Origin: Pseudomonas denitrificans (nom. rej.)
Lineage (GTDB): Bacteria > Pseudomonadota > Gammaproteobacteria > Pseudomonadales > Pseudomonadaceae
Reading direction: 5' to 3'
Length of the DNA: 64,000 nucleotides
Assembly: GCF_008807415.1 (NCBI RefSeq)
Contig: NZ_CP043626.1
Coordinates: forward strand, 6,238,501 to 6,302,500
The notes beneath the pieces were generated by a model. It was not told the origin of the DNA and searched no databases. It saw nothing but the letters and a program-made list of their open reading frames with translations. The translations under genes and the position numbers were made by a program. This document shows, piece by piece, positions 25,725 to 34,412 of the stretch; position 1 is the first letter of the stretch; every line of letters begins with the position of its first letter.

Positions 25725-26447
25725 TCAGTTCACCGAGCGGAGGAACTCCGCCGTCTCCGCCCGCTGCGGGTTGACGATCACCTGGTCCGGTGTGCCGATC
25801 TCGTGCACCAGTCCTTCGCGGAAGAACGCCACGCGGTCGGACACGTCGCGGGCGAAGCGGATTTCATGGGTCACCAGGACCATGGTCATGCCCTCTTCGG
25901 CGAGCAGGCGCATGGTGTCGAGCACCTCGCCCACCAGCTGCGGGTCGAGCGCCGAGGTGGCTTCGTCGAACAGCATGTAGTCCGGTGACATGGCCAGCGC
26001 GCGGGCGATCGCCATGCGCTGCTGCTGCCCGCCGGAAAGCTTCTGCGGGAACACCTTGAGCTTGTCGCCCAGGCCCACGTGCTTGAGCTGCTTCACCGCC
26101 ATCGCCTCGGCTTCGTCCTTGGACAGCCCCAGCACCTTGCGTGGGGCGAGCATGACGTTCTCCAGCACGGTGAGGTGCGGGAAGGCGTTCCACTGCTGGA
26201 AGACGATGCCGATCTTCTGCCGCAGCTTGTTCAGGTCGGTGGTCTTGGCGTGGACCTCGATGCCGTCGACGCGGATCTTGCCGCGCTGGATCGGCTCCAG
26301 GCCGTTGATGCACATCAGCAGGGTGGACTTGCCCGAACCCGAGCCGCCGATGATCGAGACCACCTCGCCTTTCTTCACGGTCAGGCTCACGCCCTTGACC
26401 ACTTCCAGATCGCCGTAGGCTTTGTGCACGTTGTCGATTTCAATCAT
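25725..26447 (-). CDS. Amino-acid ABC transporter ATP-binding protein (lhp transporter)
   Basis: 240-residue HisP/GlnQ-type ATPase. Walker [10 protein letters not shown] (about 34-42), Q-loop [11 protein letters not shown], signature LSGGQQQR (about 137-144), Walker [13 protein letters not shown] and switch His in [10 protein letters not shown] are all present. Start at [13 protein letters not shown] is set by AGGA 4 bases upstream and overlaps the permease stop by 8 bp. It powers the hydroxyproline importer with the two permeases and binding protein upstream in the operon. Confidence 0.9.
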   Translation of the reverse strand: MIEIDNVHKAYGDLEVVKGVSLTVKKGEVVSIIGGSGSGKSTLLMCINGLEPIQRGKIRVDGIEVHAKTTDLNKLRQKIGIVFQQWNAFPHLTVLENVMLAPRKVLGLSKDEAEAMAVKQLKHVGLGDKLKVFPQKLSGGQQQRMAIARALAMSPDYMLFDEATSALDPQLVGEVLDTMRLLAEEGMTMVLVTHEIRFARDVSDRVAFFREGLVHEIGTPDQVIVNPQRAETAEFLRSVN

Positions 26448-27090
26448 TTTCCTGCCACCTTTTTTCCAGCCGGGCACCGAGGCGCGCCACGACCCAACTC
26501 ATGAGGTAATAGATGACCCCGGCGACGCACAGCACCAGCAGGGGTTCCTGGATGCGCGTCACGATGGTCTGCGAGGCGCGGAGCAGTTCGACGATGCCGA
26601 TCCACATGACCAGCGCGGTGTCCTTCATCACCCCCAGCACCAGGTTCAGCCAGCCGGGGAAGGCCACCCGCGCGGCCAGCGGCAGCACGATGTAGCGCAG
26701 GTCCTGCCAGTAGGTCAGACCCAGCGAGCGGCTCGCCCGGCGGATGTTCGGACCGACGGCGAGGATGCCGCTGCGGATGATCTCGGTGCAGAACGCCGCC
26801 GCGTAGATGCCCAGTACCAGGCAGCCGACGGTGAAGGCGCTCCAGTTCAGGCCGACGATGCTTTTCAGCGAGTTGAACAGTACGAACTGGATCAGCAGCG
26901 GCACGCTGCGGAAGATGTCGAGGAACCAGCCGACCGGCATCGTGGCGCGCGGCAGGGCGGCGCGCAGCCAGCCCAGCACGACGCCGGCGAGGGTGCCGAT
27001 GAGCATGGCGCCGACGGTCAGCTTGACGGTGACCCAGGCCCCTTGCAGCAGGAACATCAGGTCGTTGACGGTGAAGCTCGTGGAAAACAT
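26440..27090 (-). CDS. Amino-acid ABC transporter permease (lhp transporter)
   Basis: 216-residue HisM/GlnP-type permease with about five membrane segments. VTVKLTVGAMLIGTLAGVVLGW is helix 1. The EAA-type loop reads IRRASRSLGLTYWQDLRYIVLPLAAR. It pairs with the next upstream permease as a heterodimer. The distance to that permease is 11 bp. Confidence 0.88.
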   Translation of the reverse strand: MFSTSFTVNDLMFLLQGAWVTVKLTVGAMLIGTLAGVVLGWLRAALPRATMPVGWFLDIFRSVPLLIQFVLFNSLKSIVGLNWSAFTVGCLVLGIYAAAFCTEIIRSGILAVGPNIRRASRSLGLTYWQDLRYIVLPLAARVAFPGWLNLVLGVMKDTALVMWIGIVELLRASQTIVTRIQEPLLVLCVAGVIYYLMSWVVARLGARLEKRWQEND

Positions 27091-27101
27091 GCGCGCTTCT
27101 C

Positions 27102-27767
27102 CTAGTAGCGGAACAGCCGCCAGCTCAACAGGCGGGCGACCGCCACGATGACCTTGGCGATGATGTAATAGAGCACCGCGGCCAGGGCGAAGTACTCGAA
27201 GGTGCGGAAGGTGCGCACGTTGAAGTCCTGGGTCACGCCGGTGAGGTCGTTGTTCAGGCCTACCACCACGCCCAGCGAAGTCATCAGCACCGCCCAGACC
27301 ATCTGGTTCGTCAGCGGGTAATAGACGATGCGCAGCAGCTGCGGAACGATGATCATCCGGTACGCCTGGAAGGCGCTCATGCCCAGCGAGCGCGCGGCGC
27401 GCATCTGGGTGTCCGGCACGGCCTTGAGGCCGCCGCGGAAGTTCTCCGCGAGGTAGCCGGCGTTGTTGAAGGTGATCCCCGCCAGCAGCGCCACCCAGGA
27501 GCTGACGTGCAGGCCGAAGGAACCCAGGCCGAAGTAGAGGATGTAGATCTGGAACAGCGACGGGGTGTTGCGCGCGATGGACACCCAGGTATCGGCGAAG
27601 CCCTTGAGCAGCGGGTTCTTCATCTGCCGCATGACGGTCAGCAGCAGCGCGATGAGCACGCCCAGGATCATCGACAGCGCGGCCGTCTCCAGGGTCACCC
27701 AGGCGCCGCCGAGCATGTCCGGCAGGGCCTTGAAGGCGGAACGCCAGTGGAAGCTGTAGTTGAACAT
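27102..27767 (-). CDS. Amino-acid ABC transporter permease (lhp transporter)
   Basis: 221-residue permease of the same polar amino acid family. AWVTLETAALSMILGVLIALLL is helix 1, and the EAA loop is QMRAARSLGMSAFQAYRMIIVPQ. Its ATG overlaps the stop of the cis-3-hydroxyproline dehydratase gene by one base (TGATG), so translation is probably coupled to that enzyme. A much longer in-frame extension upstream is an artefact of antisense and out-of-frame openness. Confidence 0.88.
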   Translation of the reverse strand: MFNYSFHWRSAFKALPDMLGGAWVTLETAALSMILGVLIALLLTVMRQMKNPLLKGFADTWVSIARNTPSLFQIYILYFGLGSFGLHVSSWVALLAGITFNNAGYLAENFRGGLKAVPDTQMRAARSLGMSAFQAYRMIIVPQLLRIVYYPLTNQMVWAVLMTSLGVVVGLNNDLTGVTQDFNVRTFRTFEYFALAAVLYYIIAKVIVAVARLLSWRLFRY

Positions 27768-29542
27768 CAGCGTACCCCCTCGCTCAGCCAGCTGGGCACG
27801 CCGCCATCGGCGCGAGCGCTGCAGGCCGCCTCGACGCACGCGGCAAGGCTGCCGAAATGCACCTGGCGCCCGGCCAGGCCCGGACCGTAGTGGGCGTACT
27901 TCGCCGAGTTGGTCATCAGCGTGGTGCAGGCCGGCGGGATCACCGGTTCGCCGATCATGCACCAGCAGGTGTCGTTGAGCAGCTGCGCGCCGAAGTCTTC
28001 CAGCACCTTCACGTCTCCGGCGGCGCGGGCCTTCTCCTGCACGGCGCGGCCCAGTGCGATGACCAGCGCGACGCCCGGATGCTTGCGGCGCCCGGCGACG
28101 AGCTTCGCCAGGTCCGCGCACTCGCTGGCGGAGAAGTGCGGGTTGCCCAGCGAGATCAGTTGCACGGTCGGCTCGCTGGCGTGGTCCAGTTCACGCCAGG
28201 AGGCGACCAGGTCCGCCGGGGTGACTCGCAGGTGCTGCAGCGGCGCCTTGTTGCCCAGGGCGGTGGTGGCGTCCGGCGCTTCCGGGGTGACCCCGGCAAT
28301 GTGGAACATCGGTGCGGCGGAAGTGGTGGCGAAGGCCGCGCCGAAGGCTTTCAGCGCATCGCTGTCCGGCGCCAGCGGCTGCAGGCCGTCGACCACCGGG
28401 ATGCGCGAGCCGCACAGCTCGCCGATGTGGTAGCCGAGCAGCGGGAAGATCGATTCGTCGTGGGCGGCCGGCAGCTCGACATCGATCCGCAGCGTGGCCA
28501 GCCGGCCCTCGTCGCGGTGGCTGCCGACATTCGGCGCGCGGCCGGTGAGGGCGATGCAGATGTCGAGGTAATCCGGGTATTTCAGGGTCCGCGCGCCGAG
28601 CACGCTGTTGGCGTACACCACGGCGTTGGACTCGGCCCAGACCACCTGGTCGCCGAGGCTCGGCTTGCTGTCCAGCAGGTAGGGCGCGCAGGTGTAGCTC
28701 ATCTGCGCGCCCATCTCCATGTAGGCATCGCCCAGCGCGGCGGCGGGTTCGCCGAAGGCCTTGTCGACGCCCAGCTCGCGCCAGCGGCGATGGTCCACGG
28801 AGATGGAGTTGAGGGTGGTCGGCACCTTCACCTGGCCGCCCCAGTCCGCCAGCTGGCGGGCGAAGCGCAGGCTTGCGGGGCCGGTATAGATGCAGCCGTC
28901 GATGTGCGCCTGGGCGACATCGAGCAAATCCTTCGCGCCTTGCAGCGCGGCCATGCGCAGGACGATCTGCATGGCGGCCTGGGCGGCTTTGCCGTGCTTG
29001 CCGTCGAGCAGCTCGTGGTCGCCGGCATTCAACGCCAGGCCTTCCGGCAGCGGGCCGGCATCGTTGGCCATCACGCCCTGCCAATTATCGGCAGGGCGCT
29101 CGGCGCTGAGTGTTACCTGACCGTCTTCGATACGGGCCCAGCCGCCCGCGGACAACTGCTCGAAACCCTCGCGCCCCAGGCACAGCACCGGAATGGAGCG
29201 GCCGAACAACGCCTGCGCCACCAGCACGCCGAGGGTGAGGATTTCGTCCGGCTCGGCCAGCAGCAGGGCTGCGGGCGCGTGGCCGTTGAGCAGTATTTCC
29301 AGCATCACGCTGCTGCCGGTACAGGAGCCGCGTCCGCTGGGAATCGCCAGCACCCGGCCGGGCAGGAAGCTGCCCGACAGCGGATGGTGGCGGTCGATGA
29401 CCTCGCCCGTGAAAGGCTCGACGCCTCCCCAGAAGCTCAGCCCGGTGTCGGCGGACAGTAGCGCCCCTTCGGCGCTACCCCCCATCAGGACCCGCCCTGT
29501 CAGGCGTGAGTCCCGCACCCTTGAAGCCTGCATCGAAGACAT
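27767..29542 (-). CDS. lhpI: Cis-3-hydroxy-L-proline dehydratase (aconitase X, fused small and large domains)
   Basis: About 591 residues. The N-terminal ~130 residues are the swivelling small AcnX domain (GRVLMGGSAEGALLSADTGLSFWGGVEP, HPLSG, PSGRGSCTGSSVMLEILLNG). The rest is the large AcnX domain with GCIYTGPASLRFARQLA, VPTTLNSISVDHRRW, AYMEMGAQMSYTCAPYLL and WAESNAVVYANSVLGART. AcnX enzymes of hydroxyproline clusters dehydrate cis-3-hydroxyproline to Delta1-pyrroline-2-carboxylate. It is placed unusually between the binding protein and permeases of the transporter. ATG 29542 is chosen; ATG 29533 is possible. Confidence 0.85.
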   Translation of the reverse strand: MSSMQASRVRDSRLTGRVLMGGSAEGALLSADTGLSFWGGVEPFTGEVIDRHHPLSGSFLPGRVLAIPSGRGSCTGSSVMLEILLNGHAPAALLLAEPDEILTLGVLVAQALFGRSIPVLCLGREGFEQLSAGGWARIEDGQVTLSAERPADNWQGVMANDAGPLPEGLALNAGDHELLDGKHGKAAQAAMQIVLRMAALQGAKDLLDVAQAHIDGCIYTGPASLRFARQLADWGGQVKVPTTLNSISVDHRRWRELGVDKAFGEPAAALGDAYMEMGAQMSYTCAPYLLDSKPSLGDQVVWAESNAVVYANSVLGARTLKYPDYLDICIALTGRAPNVGSHRDEGRLATLRIDVELPAAHDESIFPLLGYHIGELCGSRIPVVDGLQPLAPDSDALKAFGAAFATTSAAPMFHIAGVTPEAPDATTALGNKAPLQHLRVTPADLVASWRELDHASEPTVQLISLGNPHFSASECADLAKLVAGRRKHPGVALVIALGRAVQEKARAAGDVKVLEDFGAQLLNDTCWCMIGEPVIPPACTTLMTNSAKYAHYGPGLAGRQVHFGSLAACVEAACSARADGGVPSWLSEGVR

Positions 29543-29555
29543 GTCGCACCCGCTG

Positions 29556-30362
29556 TCAGTAGTACACGTGGGGAACGGTGAGATCGACCGGGGTGCCGCC
29601 GACCCACTTCTCATACAGCTCGGCGTAGCGGCCGGTGCGGACCTGCTGGTTGACGAAGAGGTTGAGGTAGTGGATCAGGCCGTACTCGTTGCGTGCGGCG
29701 GCCAGCGAGACGTAGTCGATCACGTAGGGCGCGTTGCCCACGACCTTCAGGCCCTTGTACTTGCCGGACTTGAGGGTGGAAGCGGCGACGGTGTTGGTCA
29801 CCACGGTGGCGTCGATGTGGCCCTGGGCGACGGCGAGGATGGTGTCGTTCTGGCTCTGGTAGGCGCGGAAGCTGCCCTTGCCGGCCCACTTCTTCACGTC
29901 CTTCTCCAGCGCGATGGCTTCATAGGTGCCGCTGGTGTTGCCCACCGGGCGGTCCTTGAGGTCGTCGTATTTCGTGATGCCGGTGTCCTCGCGGGTCAGC
30001 ACCACCATCTGGAAGGCGAAGTAGGGGATAGTCATGGCGACTGTCTTGGCGCGCTCCAGGGTGTCGGAGGTGGAGGCGACGATCACGTCGGCACGGCCGG
30101 AAACCAGCGCCGGGATACGATCGGGGAAGGGCGTCTCGACGACTTCGGCGGTGACGCCGAGCACTTTCGCCAGGTCGTTGCAGTAGTCCACGTCGAAGCC
30201 GACCGGGTTGTTCTGTGCATCGCGCGAGCCCATGGGCGGGAAGTCCAGGGTCACGGCGCAGCGCAGCTTGCCGGATTCGATGATGTCGTCGAGCTTGTCG
30301 GCCTGGGCCTGACCGACGAGGAACACAGCGGTGAGGGCTAGAGCAATTCGGGAGAATTTCAT
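29556..30362 (-). CDS. Periplasmic amino-acid binding protein (lhp transporter)
   Basis: 268 residues. A Sec signal peptide (MKFSRIALALTAVFLVGQAQA) is followed by an SBP family 3 fold: DDIIESGKLRCAVTLDFPPMGSRDAQNNPVGFDVDYCNDLAKVLG is the hallmark N-lobe, with SGRADVIVASTSDTLERAKTVAMT the ligand-contact region. It is the first gene of the transporter/dehydratase operon, with a GntR operator candidate 47-62 bp upstream of the start. Ligand inferred as hydroxyproline. Confidence 0.88.
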   Translation of the reverse strand: MKFSRIALALTAVFLVGQAQADKLDDIIESGKLRCAVTLDFPPMGSRDAQNNPVGFDVDYCNDLAKVLGVTAEVVETPFPDRIPALVSGRADVIVASTSDTLERAKTVAMTIPYFAFQMVVLTREDTGITKYDDLKDRPVGNTSGTYEAIALEKDVKKWAGKGSFRAYQSQNDTILAVAQGHIDATVVTNTVAASTLKSGKYKGLKVVGNAPYVIDYVSLAAARNEYGLIHYLNLFVNQQVRTGRYAELYEKWVGGTPVDLTVPHVYY

Positions 30363-30408
30363 TGGGGCCTCTCTGAGTCAGTGTTGTGCAGCAGTTTTTG
30401 TATTATGG

Positions 30409-30424
30409 ATTTCGTATACGATAT
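30409..30424. promoter_or_regulatory. Candidate GntR operator upstream of the lhp transporter operon
   Basis: ATTTCGTATACGATAT, nearly palindromic about GTATAC. Extended as GGATTTCGTATACGATAT it matches the reverse complement of the site at 36170-36189 at 17 of 18 positions. It lies in the leader of the operon running from the binding protein to lhpG. Confidence 0.75.
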
Positions 30425-30616
30425 TTTTTAGAGCAAGGCATGTGCCAGAAACCACTCGGGTGTGACCCATGGGTCGCAAGGCCCGATGTTTGGGGGATTG
30501 GTTGCTGGGAGCCTTCCGAATTAACTGTAGGCGGGTTCTGTGCGCTGTTACCAAATGAAGCAGGAGTGCGTTTCGCTGCCCCTTATGGGAGCACTCCGCC
30601 GAGCAGCACTTCCCTT

Positions 30617-30662
30617 GTAGGAGCGGGCCATGCCCGCGATCGCGCGCATGGCGCGCTCCTAC
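30617..30662. repeat. REP element
   Basis: GTAGGAGCGGGCCATGCCCG and GCATGGCGCGCTCCTAC arms. It is the same sequence as the copy at 4790 over essentially its full length. Confidence 0.85.
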
Positions 30663-30705
30663 AGAGAGCATCGGTGCTGAGGCTGATCGCGAACCGCCAT
30701 GCCCC

Positions 30706-30773
30706 GTAGGAGCGGATTCATCCGCGATGCTCTTGCGCGGCGGGCAGCGATCGCGGACGGAGTCCGCTCCTAC
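30706..30773. repeat. REP-like element, GTAGGAGCGGATTCATCCGC variant
   Basis: GTAGGAGCGGATTCATCCGCG on the left and CGCGGACGGAGTCCGCTCCTAC on the right. It is a second sub-family of the REP element with GGATTCATCC in place of GGGCCATGCCC. Confidence 0.75.
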
Positions 30774-30797
30774 GCCAGGTTCGATATCCGCAGCCCC

Positions 30798-30882
30798 GTA
30801 GGGCGCATAAAGCGGCACGCTTTATCCGCCATCTCGCGGTTGGGCTGACGGCGGATAACGCCGTAGGCGTTATGCGCCCTAC
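30798..30882. repeat. Dispersed repeat, GTAGGGCGCATAA family
   Basis: GTAGGGCGCATAAAGCG/CGCTTTATCCGCC plus GGCGGATAACGCC/GGCGTTATGCGCCCTAC. It ends just before the AraC-type gene stop. With the two REP elements it fills most of the 528-bp gap between the regulator and the binding-protein gene. Confidence 0.8.
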
Positions 30883-30890
30883 GGGGCTTG

Positions 30891-31670
30891 TCAGTTGGAA
30901 GTGATCTGCGACTCGCGGTACTGCGTCGGCGACAGCCCGGTGAGCGCGCGGAACTGTCGGCTGAACGCGCTGTGGTCGGTGTAACCGCAGCGCAAGGCGA
31001 TCTCGGTGATCGGCAGGTCTTCGCCCAGCAGGCGGGTGGCTGCGCCCAGGCGTGCCTTGTGGATCATCTGTCGCGGGGTCAGCTGGAAGATGCGCTTGCA
31101 GTGGCGCTCCAGCTGGGCCACGGACAGCCCGGCCAGATCGGTCAGCTCGCCGAGGTTGATCGGCTTGTCGAAGTGCTCGCGGATGTAGGCGTCCACCGCT
31201 GCCAAGCGCTGGTACGCCGGGTGCGTGGATTGAGCCGCCTGCAGATCACTGGAAATCCCCGCCATGCCGATCACCGCGCCGGCCGCATCGCGCAGCGCCA
31301 GCTTGTGGGTCAGGCACCAGCCGGGTTGGCGGCCGGGATAGAGGTGCAGTTCCAGCTGGTCGCTGAGCTGGCCGCCGGTTTCCAGCACGCGGCGGTCCTG
31401 CTCGGTGTAGACCGGACCGAAGCGCGAGGGGAAGACTTCCTCGGCGGTGCGCCCGAGCAGTTCGCTGGCGTCCTTCACGCCGCAGCGCCGCGCCAGGGTC
31501 TGGTTGACCAGCACATAGCGGGCCGCGGTGTCCTTGATGAAGAACACCACGCCGGGCATGGCATCGAGCAGCGGGGCTATCTGCCGGAAAGTCTGCAGCA
31601 GGCTGTCCAGGTCGCGGGCGCCCTGGGGGATCAGGTCGTGCATCGGGAAGCGGGTCGGCTGTCGGAACAT
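30891..31670 (-). CDS. lhpR: PAS-AraC family transcriptional regulator of hydroxyproline catabolism
   Basis: 259 residues. An N-terminal PAS-like sensor (MPGVVFFIKDTAARYVLVNQTLARRCGVKDASELLGRTAEEVFP, then GMAGISSDLQ) precedes two C-terminal helix-turn-helices (INLGELTDLAGLSVAQLERHCKRIFQLTPRQMI and LPITEIALRCGYTDHSAFSRQFRALTGLSPTQYR). It sits between the dehydrogenase operon and the transporter operon. In P. aeruginosa an AraC-type protein, LhpR, activates this pathway. Assignment of the symbol rests on family and position. The start is uncertain between ATG 31670 and ATG 31643. Confidence 0.8.
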   Translation of the reverse strand: MFRQPTRFPMHDLIPQGARDLDSLLQTFRQIAPLLDAMPGVVFFIKDTAARYVLVNQTLARRCGVKDASELLGRTAEEVFPSRFGPVYTEQDRRVLETGGQLSDQLELHLYPGRQPGWCLTHKLALRDAAGAVIGMAGISSDLQAAQSTHPAYQRLAAVDAYIREHFDKPINLGELTDLAGLSVAQLERHCKRIFQLTPRQMIHKARLGAATRLLGEDLPITEIALRCGYTDHSAFSRQFRALTGLSPTQYRESQITSN

Positions 31671-31719
31671 GGCGAAAGGTACGGTGCAAAGTGGCGAGGT
31701 GGCGGGTCGCTGTCAACTC

Positions 31720-31810
31720 GTAGGGCGCATAAAGCGGAAGCTTTATCCGCCGCCTTGGCTTCGATGTGGCGGCGGGTGGCGGATAACGCCAAAGGCGTTA
31801 TGCGCCCTAC
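31720..31810. repeat. Dispersed repeat, GTAGGGCGCATAA family
   Basis: GTAGGGCGCATAAAGCGGAAGC/CTTTATCCGCC plus GGCGGATAACGCC/AAAGGCGTTATGCGCCCTAC. It lies between lhpE and the AraC-type gene. Confidence 0.8.
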
Positions 31811-31826
31811 GGGACAGGCGCAGTCT

Positions 31827-33074
31827 TCAGTCTTCGGCCAGCTGCAACAGGGTTTCCACCCGCGCCGGGCTGAAGGGCGGGCGCGGGGCCGGCGGTTGCC
31901 AGCCGAACAGTTGCTGCGCCGCTGCGCCGCACACGCGGCCCTGGCAGGCACCCATGCCGCAGCGGCTGGCGAGCTTGGCGGCGGTCCAGTCCGGCTTGCC
32001 GGCCAGCACCGAGTAGGGCACGTCCTCGCAGCGGCAGACGAGGGTGTCCGGCTGGGCCAACTGGTTCAGGCGCGGGTCGAGGGCGAAGTCGCGCTTAAGG
32101 GCGTCGGCAAAGCCCTGCCAGCGCTGGCGCTGCGACCATAGCTCGCGCGCGCGGTCGTGCTCACCCACTGCGGCGTGGCCGGCGATACGACCTTCCACCA
32201 GGGCTTTCTCCGAGCCGCCGAAGCCGGTGCATTCGCCCGCCGCATAGATGCCATCACGGCTGCTCGCCTGCCAGGCATCGACGCGGATCGCGCCGTCGTC
32301 CACCGTGCACCCCAGCGCCTGGCCGAGCTGCACGTTGGGAATCAGGCCAAAGCCGCAGGCCAGACGGTCGCAGGCGATTTCCTTCAGCTTGCCGCCCTGG
32401 TTGATGCGTACGCCTTCCAGGTGATCGCTACCCAGGGCGGCGACCACATGGCTGTCGGCGCGGTAGGCCGGGTCATACAGACCGAGGGACTGCAGCAGCT
32501 TGTTCGGCCAGCGCGGCAGCTTCATGGCGAACCGCGCGAGCGCAGGCCAGGACGCCTGCTCGGCGATACGCAGGATTTTCGCGCCGTTGGCGCGGGCAGT
32601 GGCGGCGCTGGCGAGCAGCAGCGGGCCGCTGCCGGCGATCACCACGCGTTGCCCATCCACCGGCAGCCCGCCTTTGACCAGCGCTTGCAGGCCGCCCGCG
32701 CCGGTAACGCCGGGCAGCGTCCAGCCGGGGAAGGGCAGCAGCAATTCGCGGGCGCCGGTGCAGAGGATCAGCTTGCGGTAGTCCAGCCGCCAGCCGCGCT
32801 CGTAGTCCTCCAGCAGCAGGCCGCGCTCGCCGGCCAGCGCGACCACGCGCGTGCCGTTGTGAATCCTGATATTGGCGCAGGCAGCCACTTGCTCGCGTAG
32901 CTCGGTGGCGGCACGCGGCAGGTGTGCATTGGGCCCGTCGCGCCAGATCTGCCCACCGGGCAGCGGGTTGTCGTCGAGGATGACGATGCTCGCGCCGCTG
33001 GGCGCGGCAGCGAGGGCGGCGGACAGCCCGGCCGGGCCGGCGCCGATGATGACGATATCGGCCGCAGCGTTCAT
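31827..33074 (-). CDS. lhpE: D-hydroxyproline dehydrogenase, FAD/NAD-binding subunit with BFD-like [2Fe-2S] domain
   Basis: 415-residue HcnB/SoxA-alpha-like flavoprotein. Residues 1-35 form the FAD Rossmann motif (DIVIIGAGPAGLSAALAAAPSG...VILDDNPLPGGQIW). VVIAGSGPLLLASAATARANG is the second dinucleotide motif. The C-terminus carries VCRCEDVPYSVL...SRCGMGACQGRVCG, a Cys set typical of bacterioferredoxin-like [2Fe-2S] domains. With LhpB and LhpF it would form the membrane-linked dehydrogenase converting D-hydroxyproline to the 4-hydroxy-imine. Its ATG overlaps the LhpF stop by 4 bp. Confidence 0.86.
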   Translation of the reverse strand: MNAAADIVIIGAGPAGLSAALAAAPSGASIVILDDNPLPGGQIWRDGPNAHLPRAATELREQVAACANIRIHNGTRVVALAGERGLLLEDYERGWRLDYRKLILCTGARELLLPFPGWTLPGVTGAGGLQALVKGGLPVDGQRVVIAGSGPLLLASAATARANGAKILRIAEQASWPALARFAMKLPRWPNKLLQSLGLYDPAYRADSHVVAALGSDHLEGVRINQGGKLKEIACDRLACGFGLIPNVQLGQALGCTVDDGAIRVDAWQASSRDGIYAAGECTGFGGSEKALVEGRIAGHAAVGEHDRARELWSQRQRWQGFADALKRDFALDPRLNQLAQPDTLVCRCEDVPYSVLAGKPDWTAAKLASRCGMGACQGRVCGAAAQQLFGWQPPAPRPPFSPARVETLLQLAED

Positions 33075-33307
33075 GGGCGGGTCTCCACCTGCATGCCGTC
33101 GCGGCACAGGGTCTGGCAGGCCAGGCGACGCTGGCCGTCGATGCTCACCCTGCATTCCTGGCAGACGCCCATGCCGCACAGCGGCGCGCGGCGCTGGCCG
33201 CTGACCGAGGTCCGTGTGGTGCCGTCACCGCCCAGGGCGAGCGCAGCGGCGACCGTGGTGCCGGCGGCGACCCGCAGCGGGCGGCCGTCGAGGATCAGCT
33301 CAGGCAT
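33071..33307 (-). CDS. lhpF: D-hydroxyproline dehydrogenase, small [2Fe-2S] subunit
   Basis: 78 residues, HcnA/SoxA-gamma-like. A single ferredoxin-type cluster site is visible: APLCGMGVCQECRVSIDG followed by ACQTLC. It transfers electrons between the two flavin subunits. It starts inside the end of the LhpB gene (8-bp overlap) and overlaps the LhpE start by 4 bp, so the trio is tightly co-translated. Confidence 0.86.
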   Translation of the reverse strand: MPELILDGRPLRVAAGTTVAAALALGGDGTTRTSVSGQRRAPLCGMGVCQECRVSIDGQRRLACQTLCRDGMQVETRP

Positions 33308-34412
33308 GGGCGTTGGCTCCGAGGAAGCGGTGCGGGGAATAGGGCTTGGCCGGCAGCGGCAGCGGCTCATCGCACAGCTGCGCGGCGAGCAGGTCGGCGG
33401 TGCCGGGGGCGGTGGTCACACCCAGGCCTTCGTGGCCGACCGCCAGCCACAGGCCGGGGCGCTGCGGGTGTTCGCCCACCAGCGGCATGCCATCGGGGCT
33501 GGCGGCGCGGAACCCGGCCCAGCTGCGAATCACATTGAGGTTGGCCAGGCCGGGCATGTAGTCCACGGCGCGGCGCAGCATCTTCGCCAGCATCCAGCCT
33601 TCCACCTGCGGGTCGGTGGTGCCGAACTGCCGCGAAGCTCCGATGAACAGCTGGCCGGTGGGGCGCGGCTGGATGTTGCAGGCCACAGAGGGGCCGCTGG
33701 CATTGTGTGCGCTGGTCACGTAGCCCAGCTCGACCAGGGTGCGGCGCACCTTGCCGGGGTAGCGGTCGGTGATCAGCAGGTGGCCCTTCTTCGGCTCAAT
33801 GGGCAGGCCGGGGCACAGCTCGCCGGCCTGGATGCCGTTGGCCAGCACCACGGCCCTGGCGCTCAGCCACTGGCCGCTGTCGAGGCGCACGCGGGGTTCG
33901 TCGATCTCCACCACTTTCGCCTGGCGCTGGCGGATCGGTTTCAGCGCCGATTCCAGCAGCCAGGCGGCGGCGCGCGGCGCGTAGAGAATGCCGTCGCCGG
34001 TGATCTCCAGCCCGCCGTGCAGGTCGCTGCGCAGCTCGGGTTCTTCCTGCTGCAGCTCGGCGTTGTTCAGTAGTCTGGCGGCGACGCCGTGCTCGCGGAG
34101 GACGGCGAACTTGCGTTCCGCTTCGGCCATCTCTTCATCATTGGCGGCCAGCCACATCGTGCCGTTGCTGCGGTAGGCGCACTCGGCGGGCATGTCGTGG
34201 CCCCACTCGCGCCAGCGCTGCAGCGAGTAGTTGCTCAGCGCCAGTTCGGCGGCGTTGTCGTCGAGCACCAGCAGGTGCCCCATGCCGACGGCGGTGGCGC
34301 CGGGCAGGCGCGCATCCAGCACCAATACGTCCAGGCCGCGGCGGGCGAGGGCGTGGGCGCAGGCGGCACCGACTATGCCGGCGCCGATGACGATGATATC
34401 GGCATCGCTCAC
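33300..34412 (-). CDS. lhpB: D-hydroxyproline dehydrogenase, DAO-type FAD subunit
   Basis: 370-residue D-amino-acid oxidase/dehydrogenase fold. It starts [34 protein letters not shown] (FAD motif with acidic end). [36 protein letters not shown] is the C-terminal FAD motif. It is the catalytic subunit oxidising D-hydroxyproline made by the LhpA epimerase. Start is the GTG at 34412, overlapping the lhpA stop (GTGA). The gene order lhpA-lhpB-lhpF-lhpE matches the P. aeruginosa operon as I remember it. Confidence 0.87.
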   Translation of the reverse strand: MSDADIIVIGAGIVGAACAHALARRGLDVLVLDARLPGATAVGMGHLLVLDDNAAELALSNYSLQRWREWGHDMPAECAYRSNGTMWLAANDEEMAEAERKFAVLREHGVAARLLNNAELQQEEPELRSDLHGGLEITGDGILYAPRAAAWLLESALKPIRQRQAKVVEIDEPRVRLDSGQWLSARAVVLANGIQAGELCPGLPIEPKKGHLLITDRYPGKVRRTLVELGYVTSAHNASGPSVACNIQPRPTGQLFIGASRQFGTTDPQVEGWMLAKMLRRAVDYMPGLANLNVIRSWAGFRAASPDGMPLVGEHPQRPGLWLAVGHEGLGVTTAPGTADLLAAQLCDEPLPLPAKPYSPHRFLGANAHA

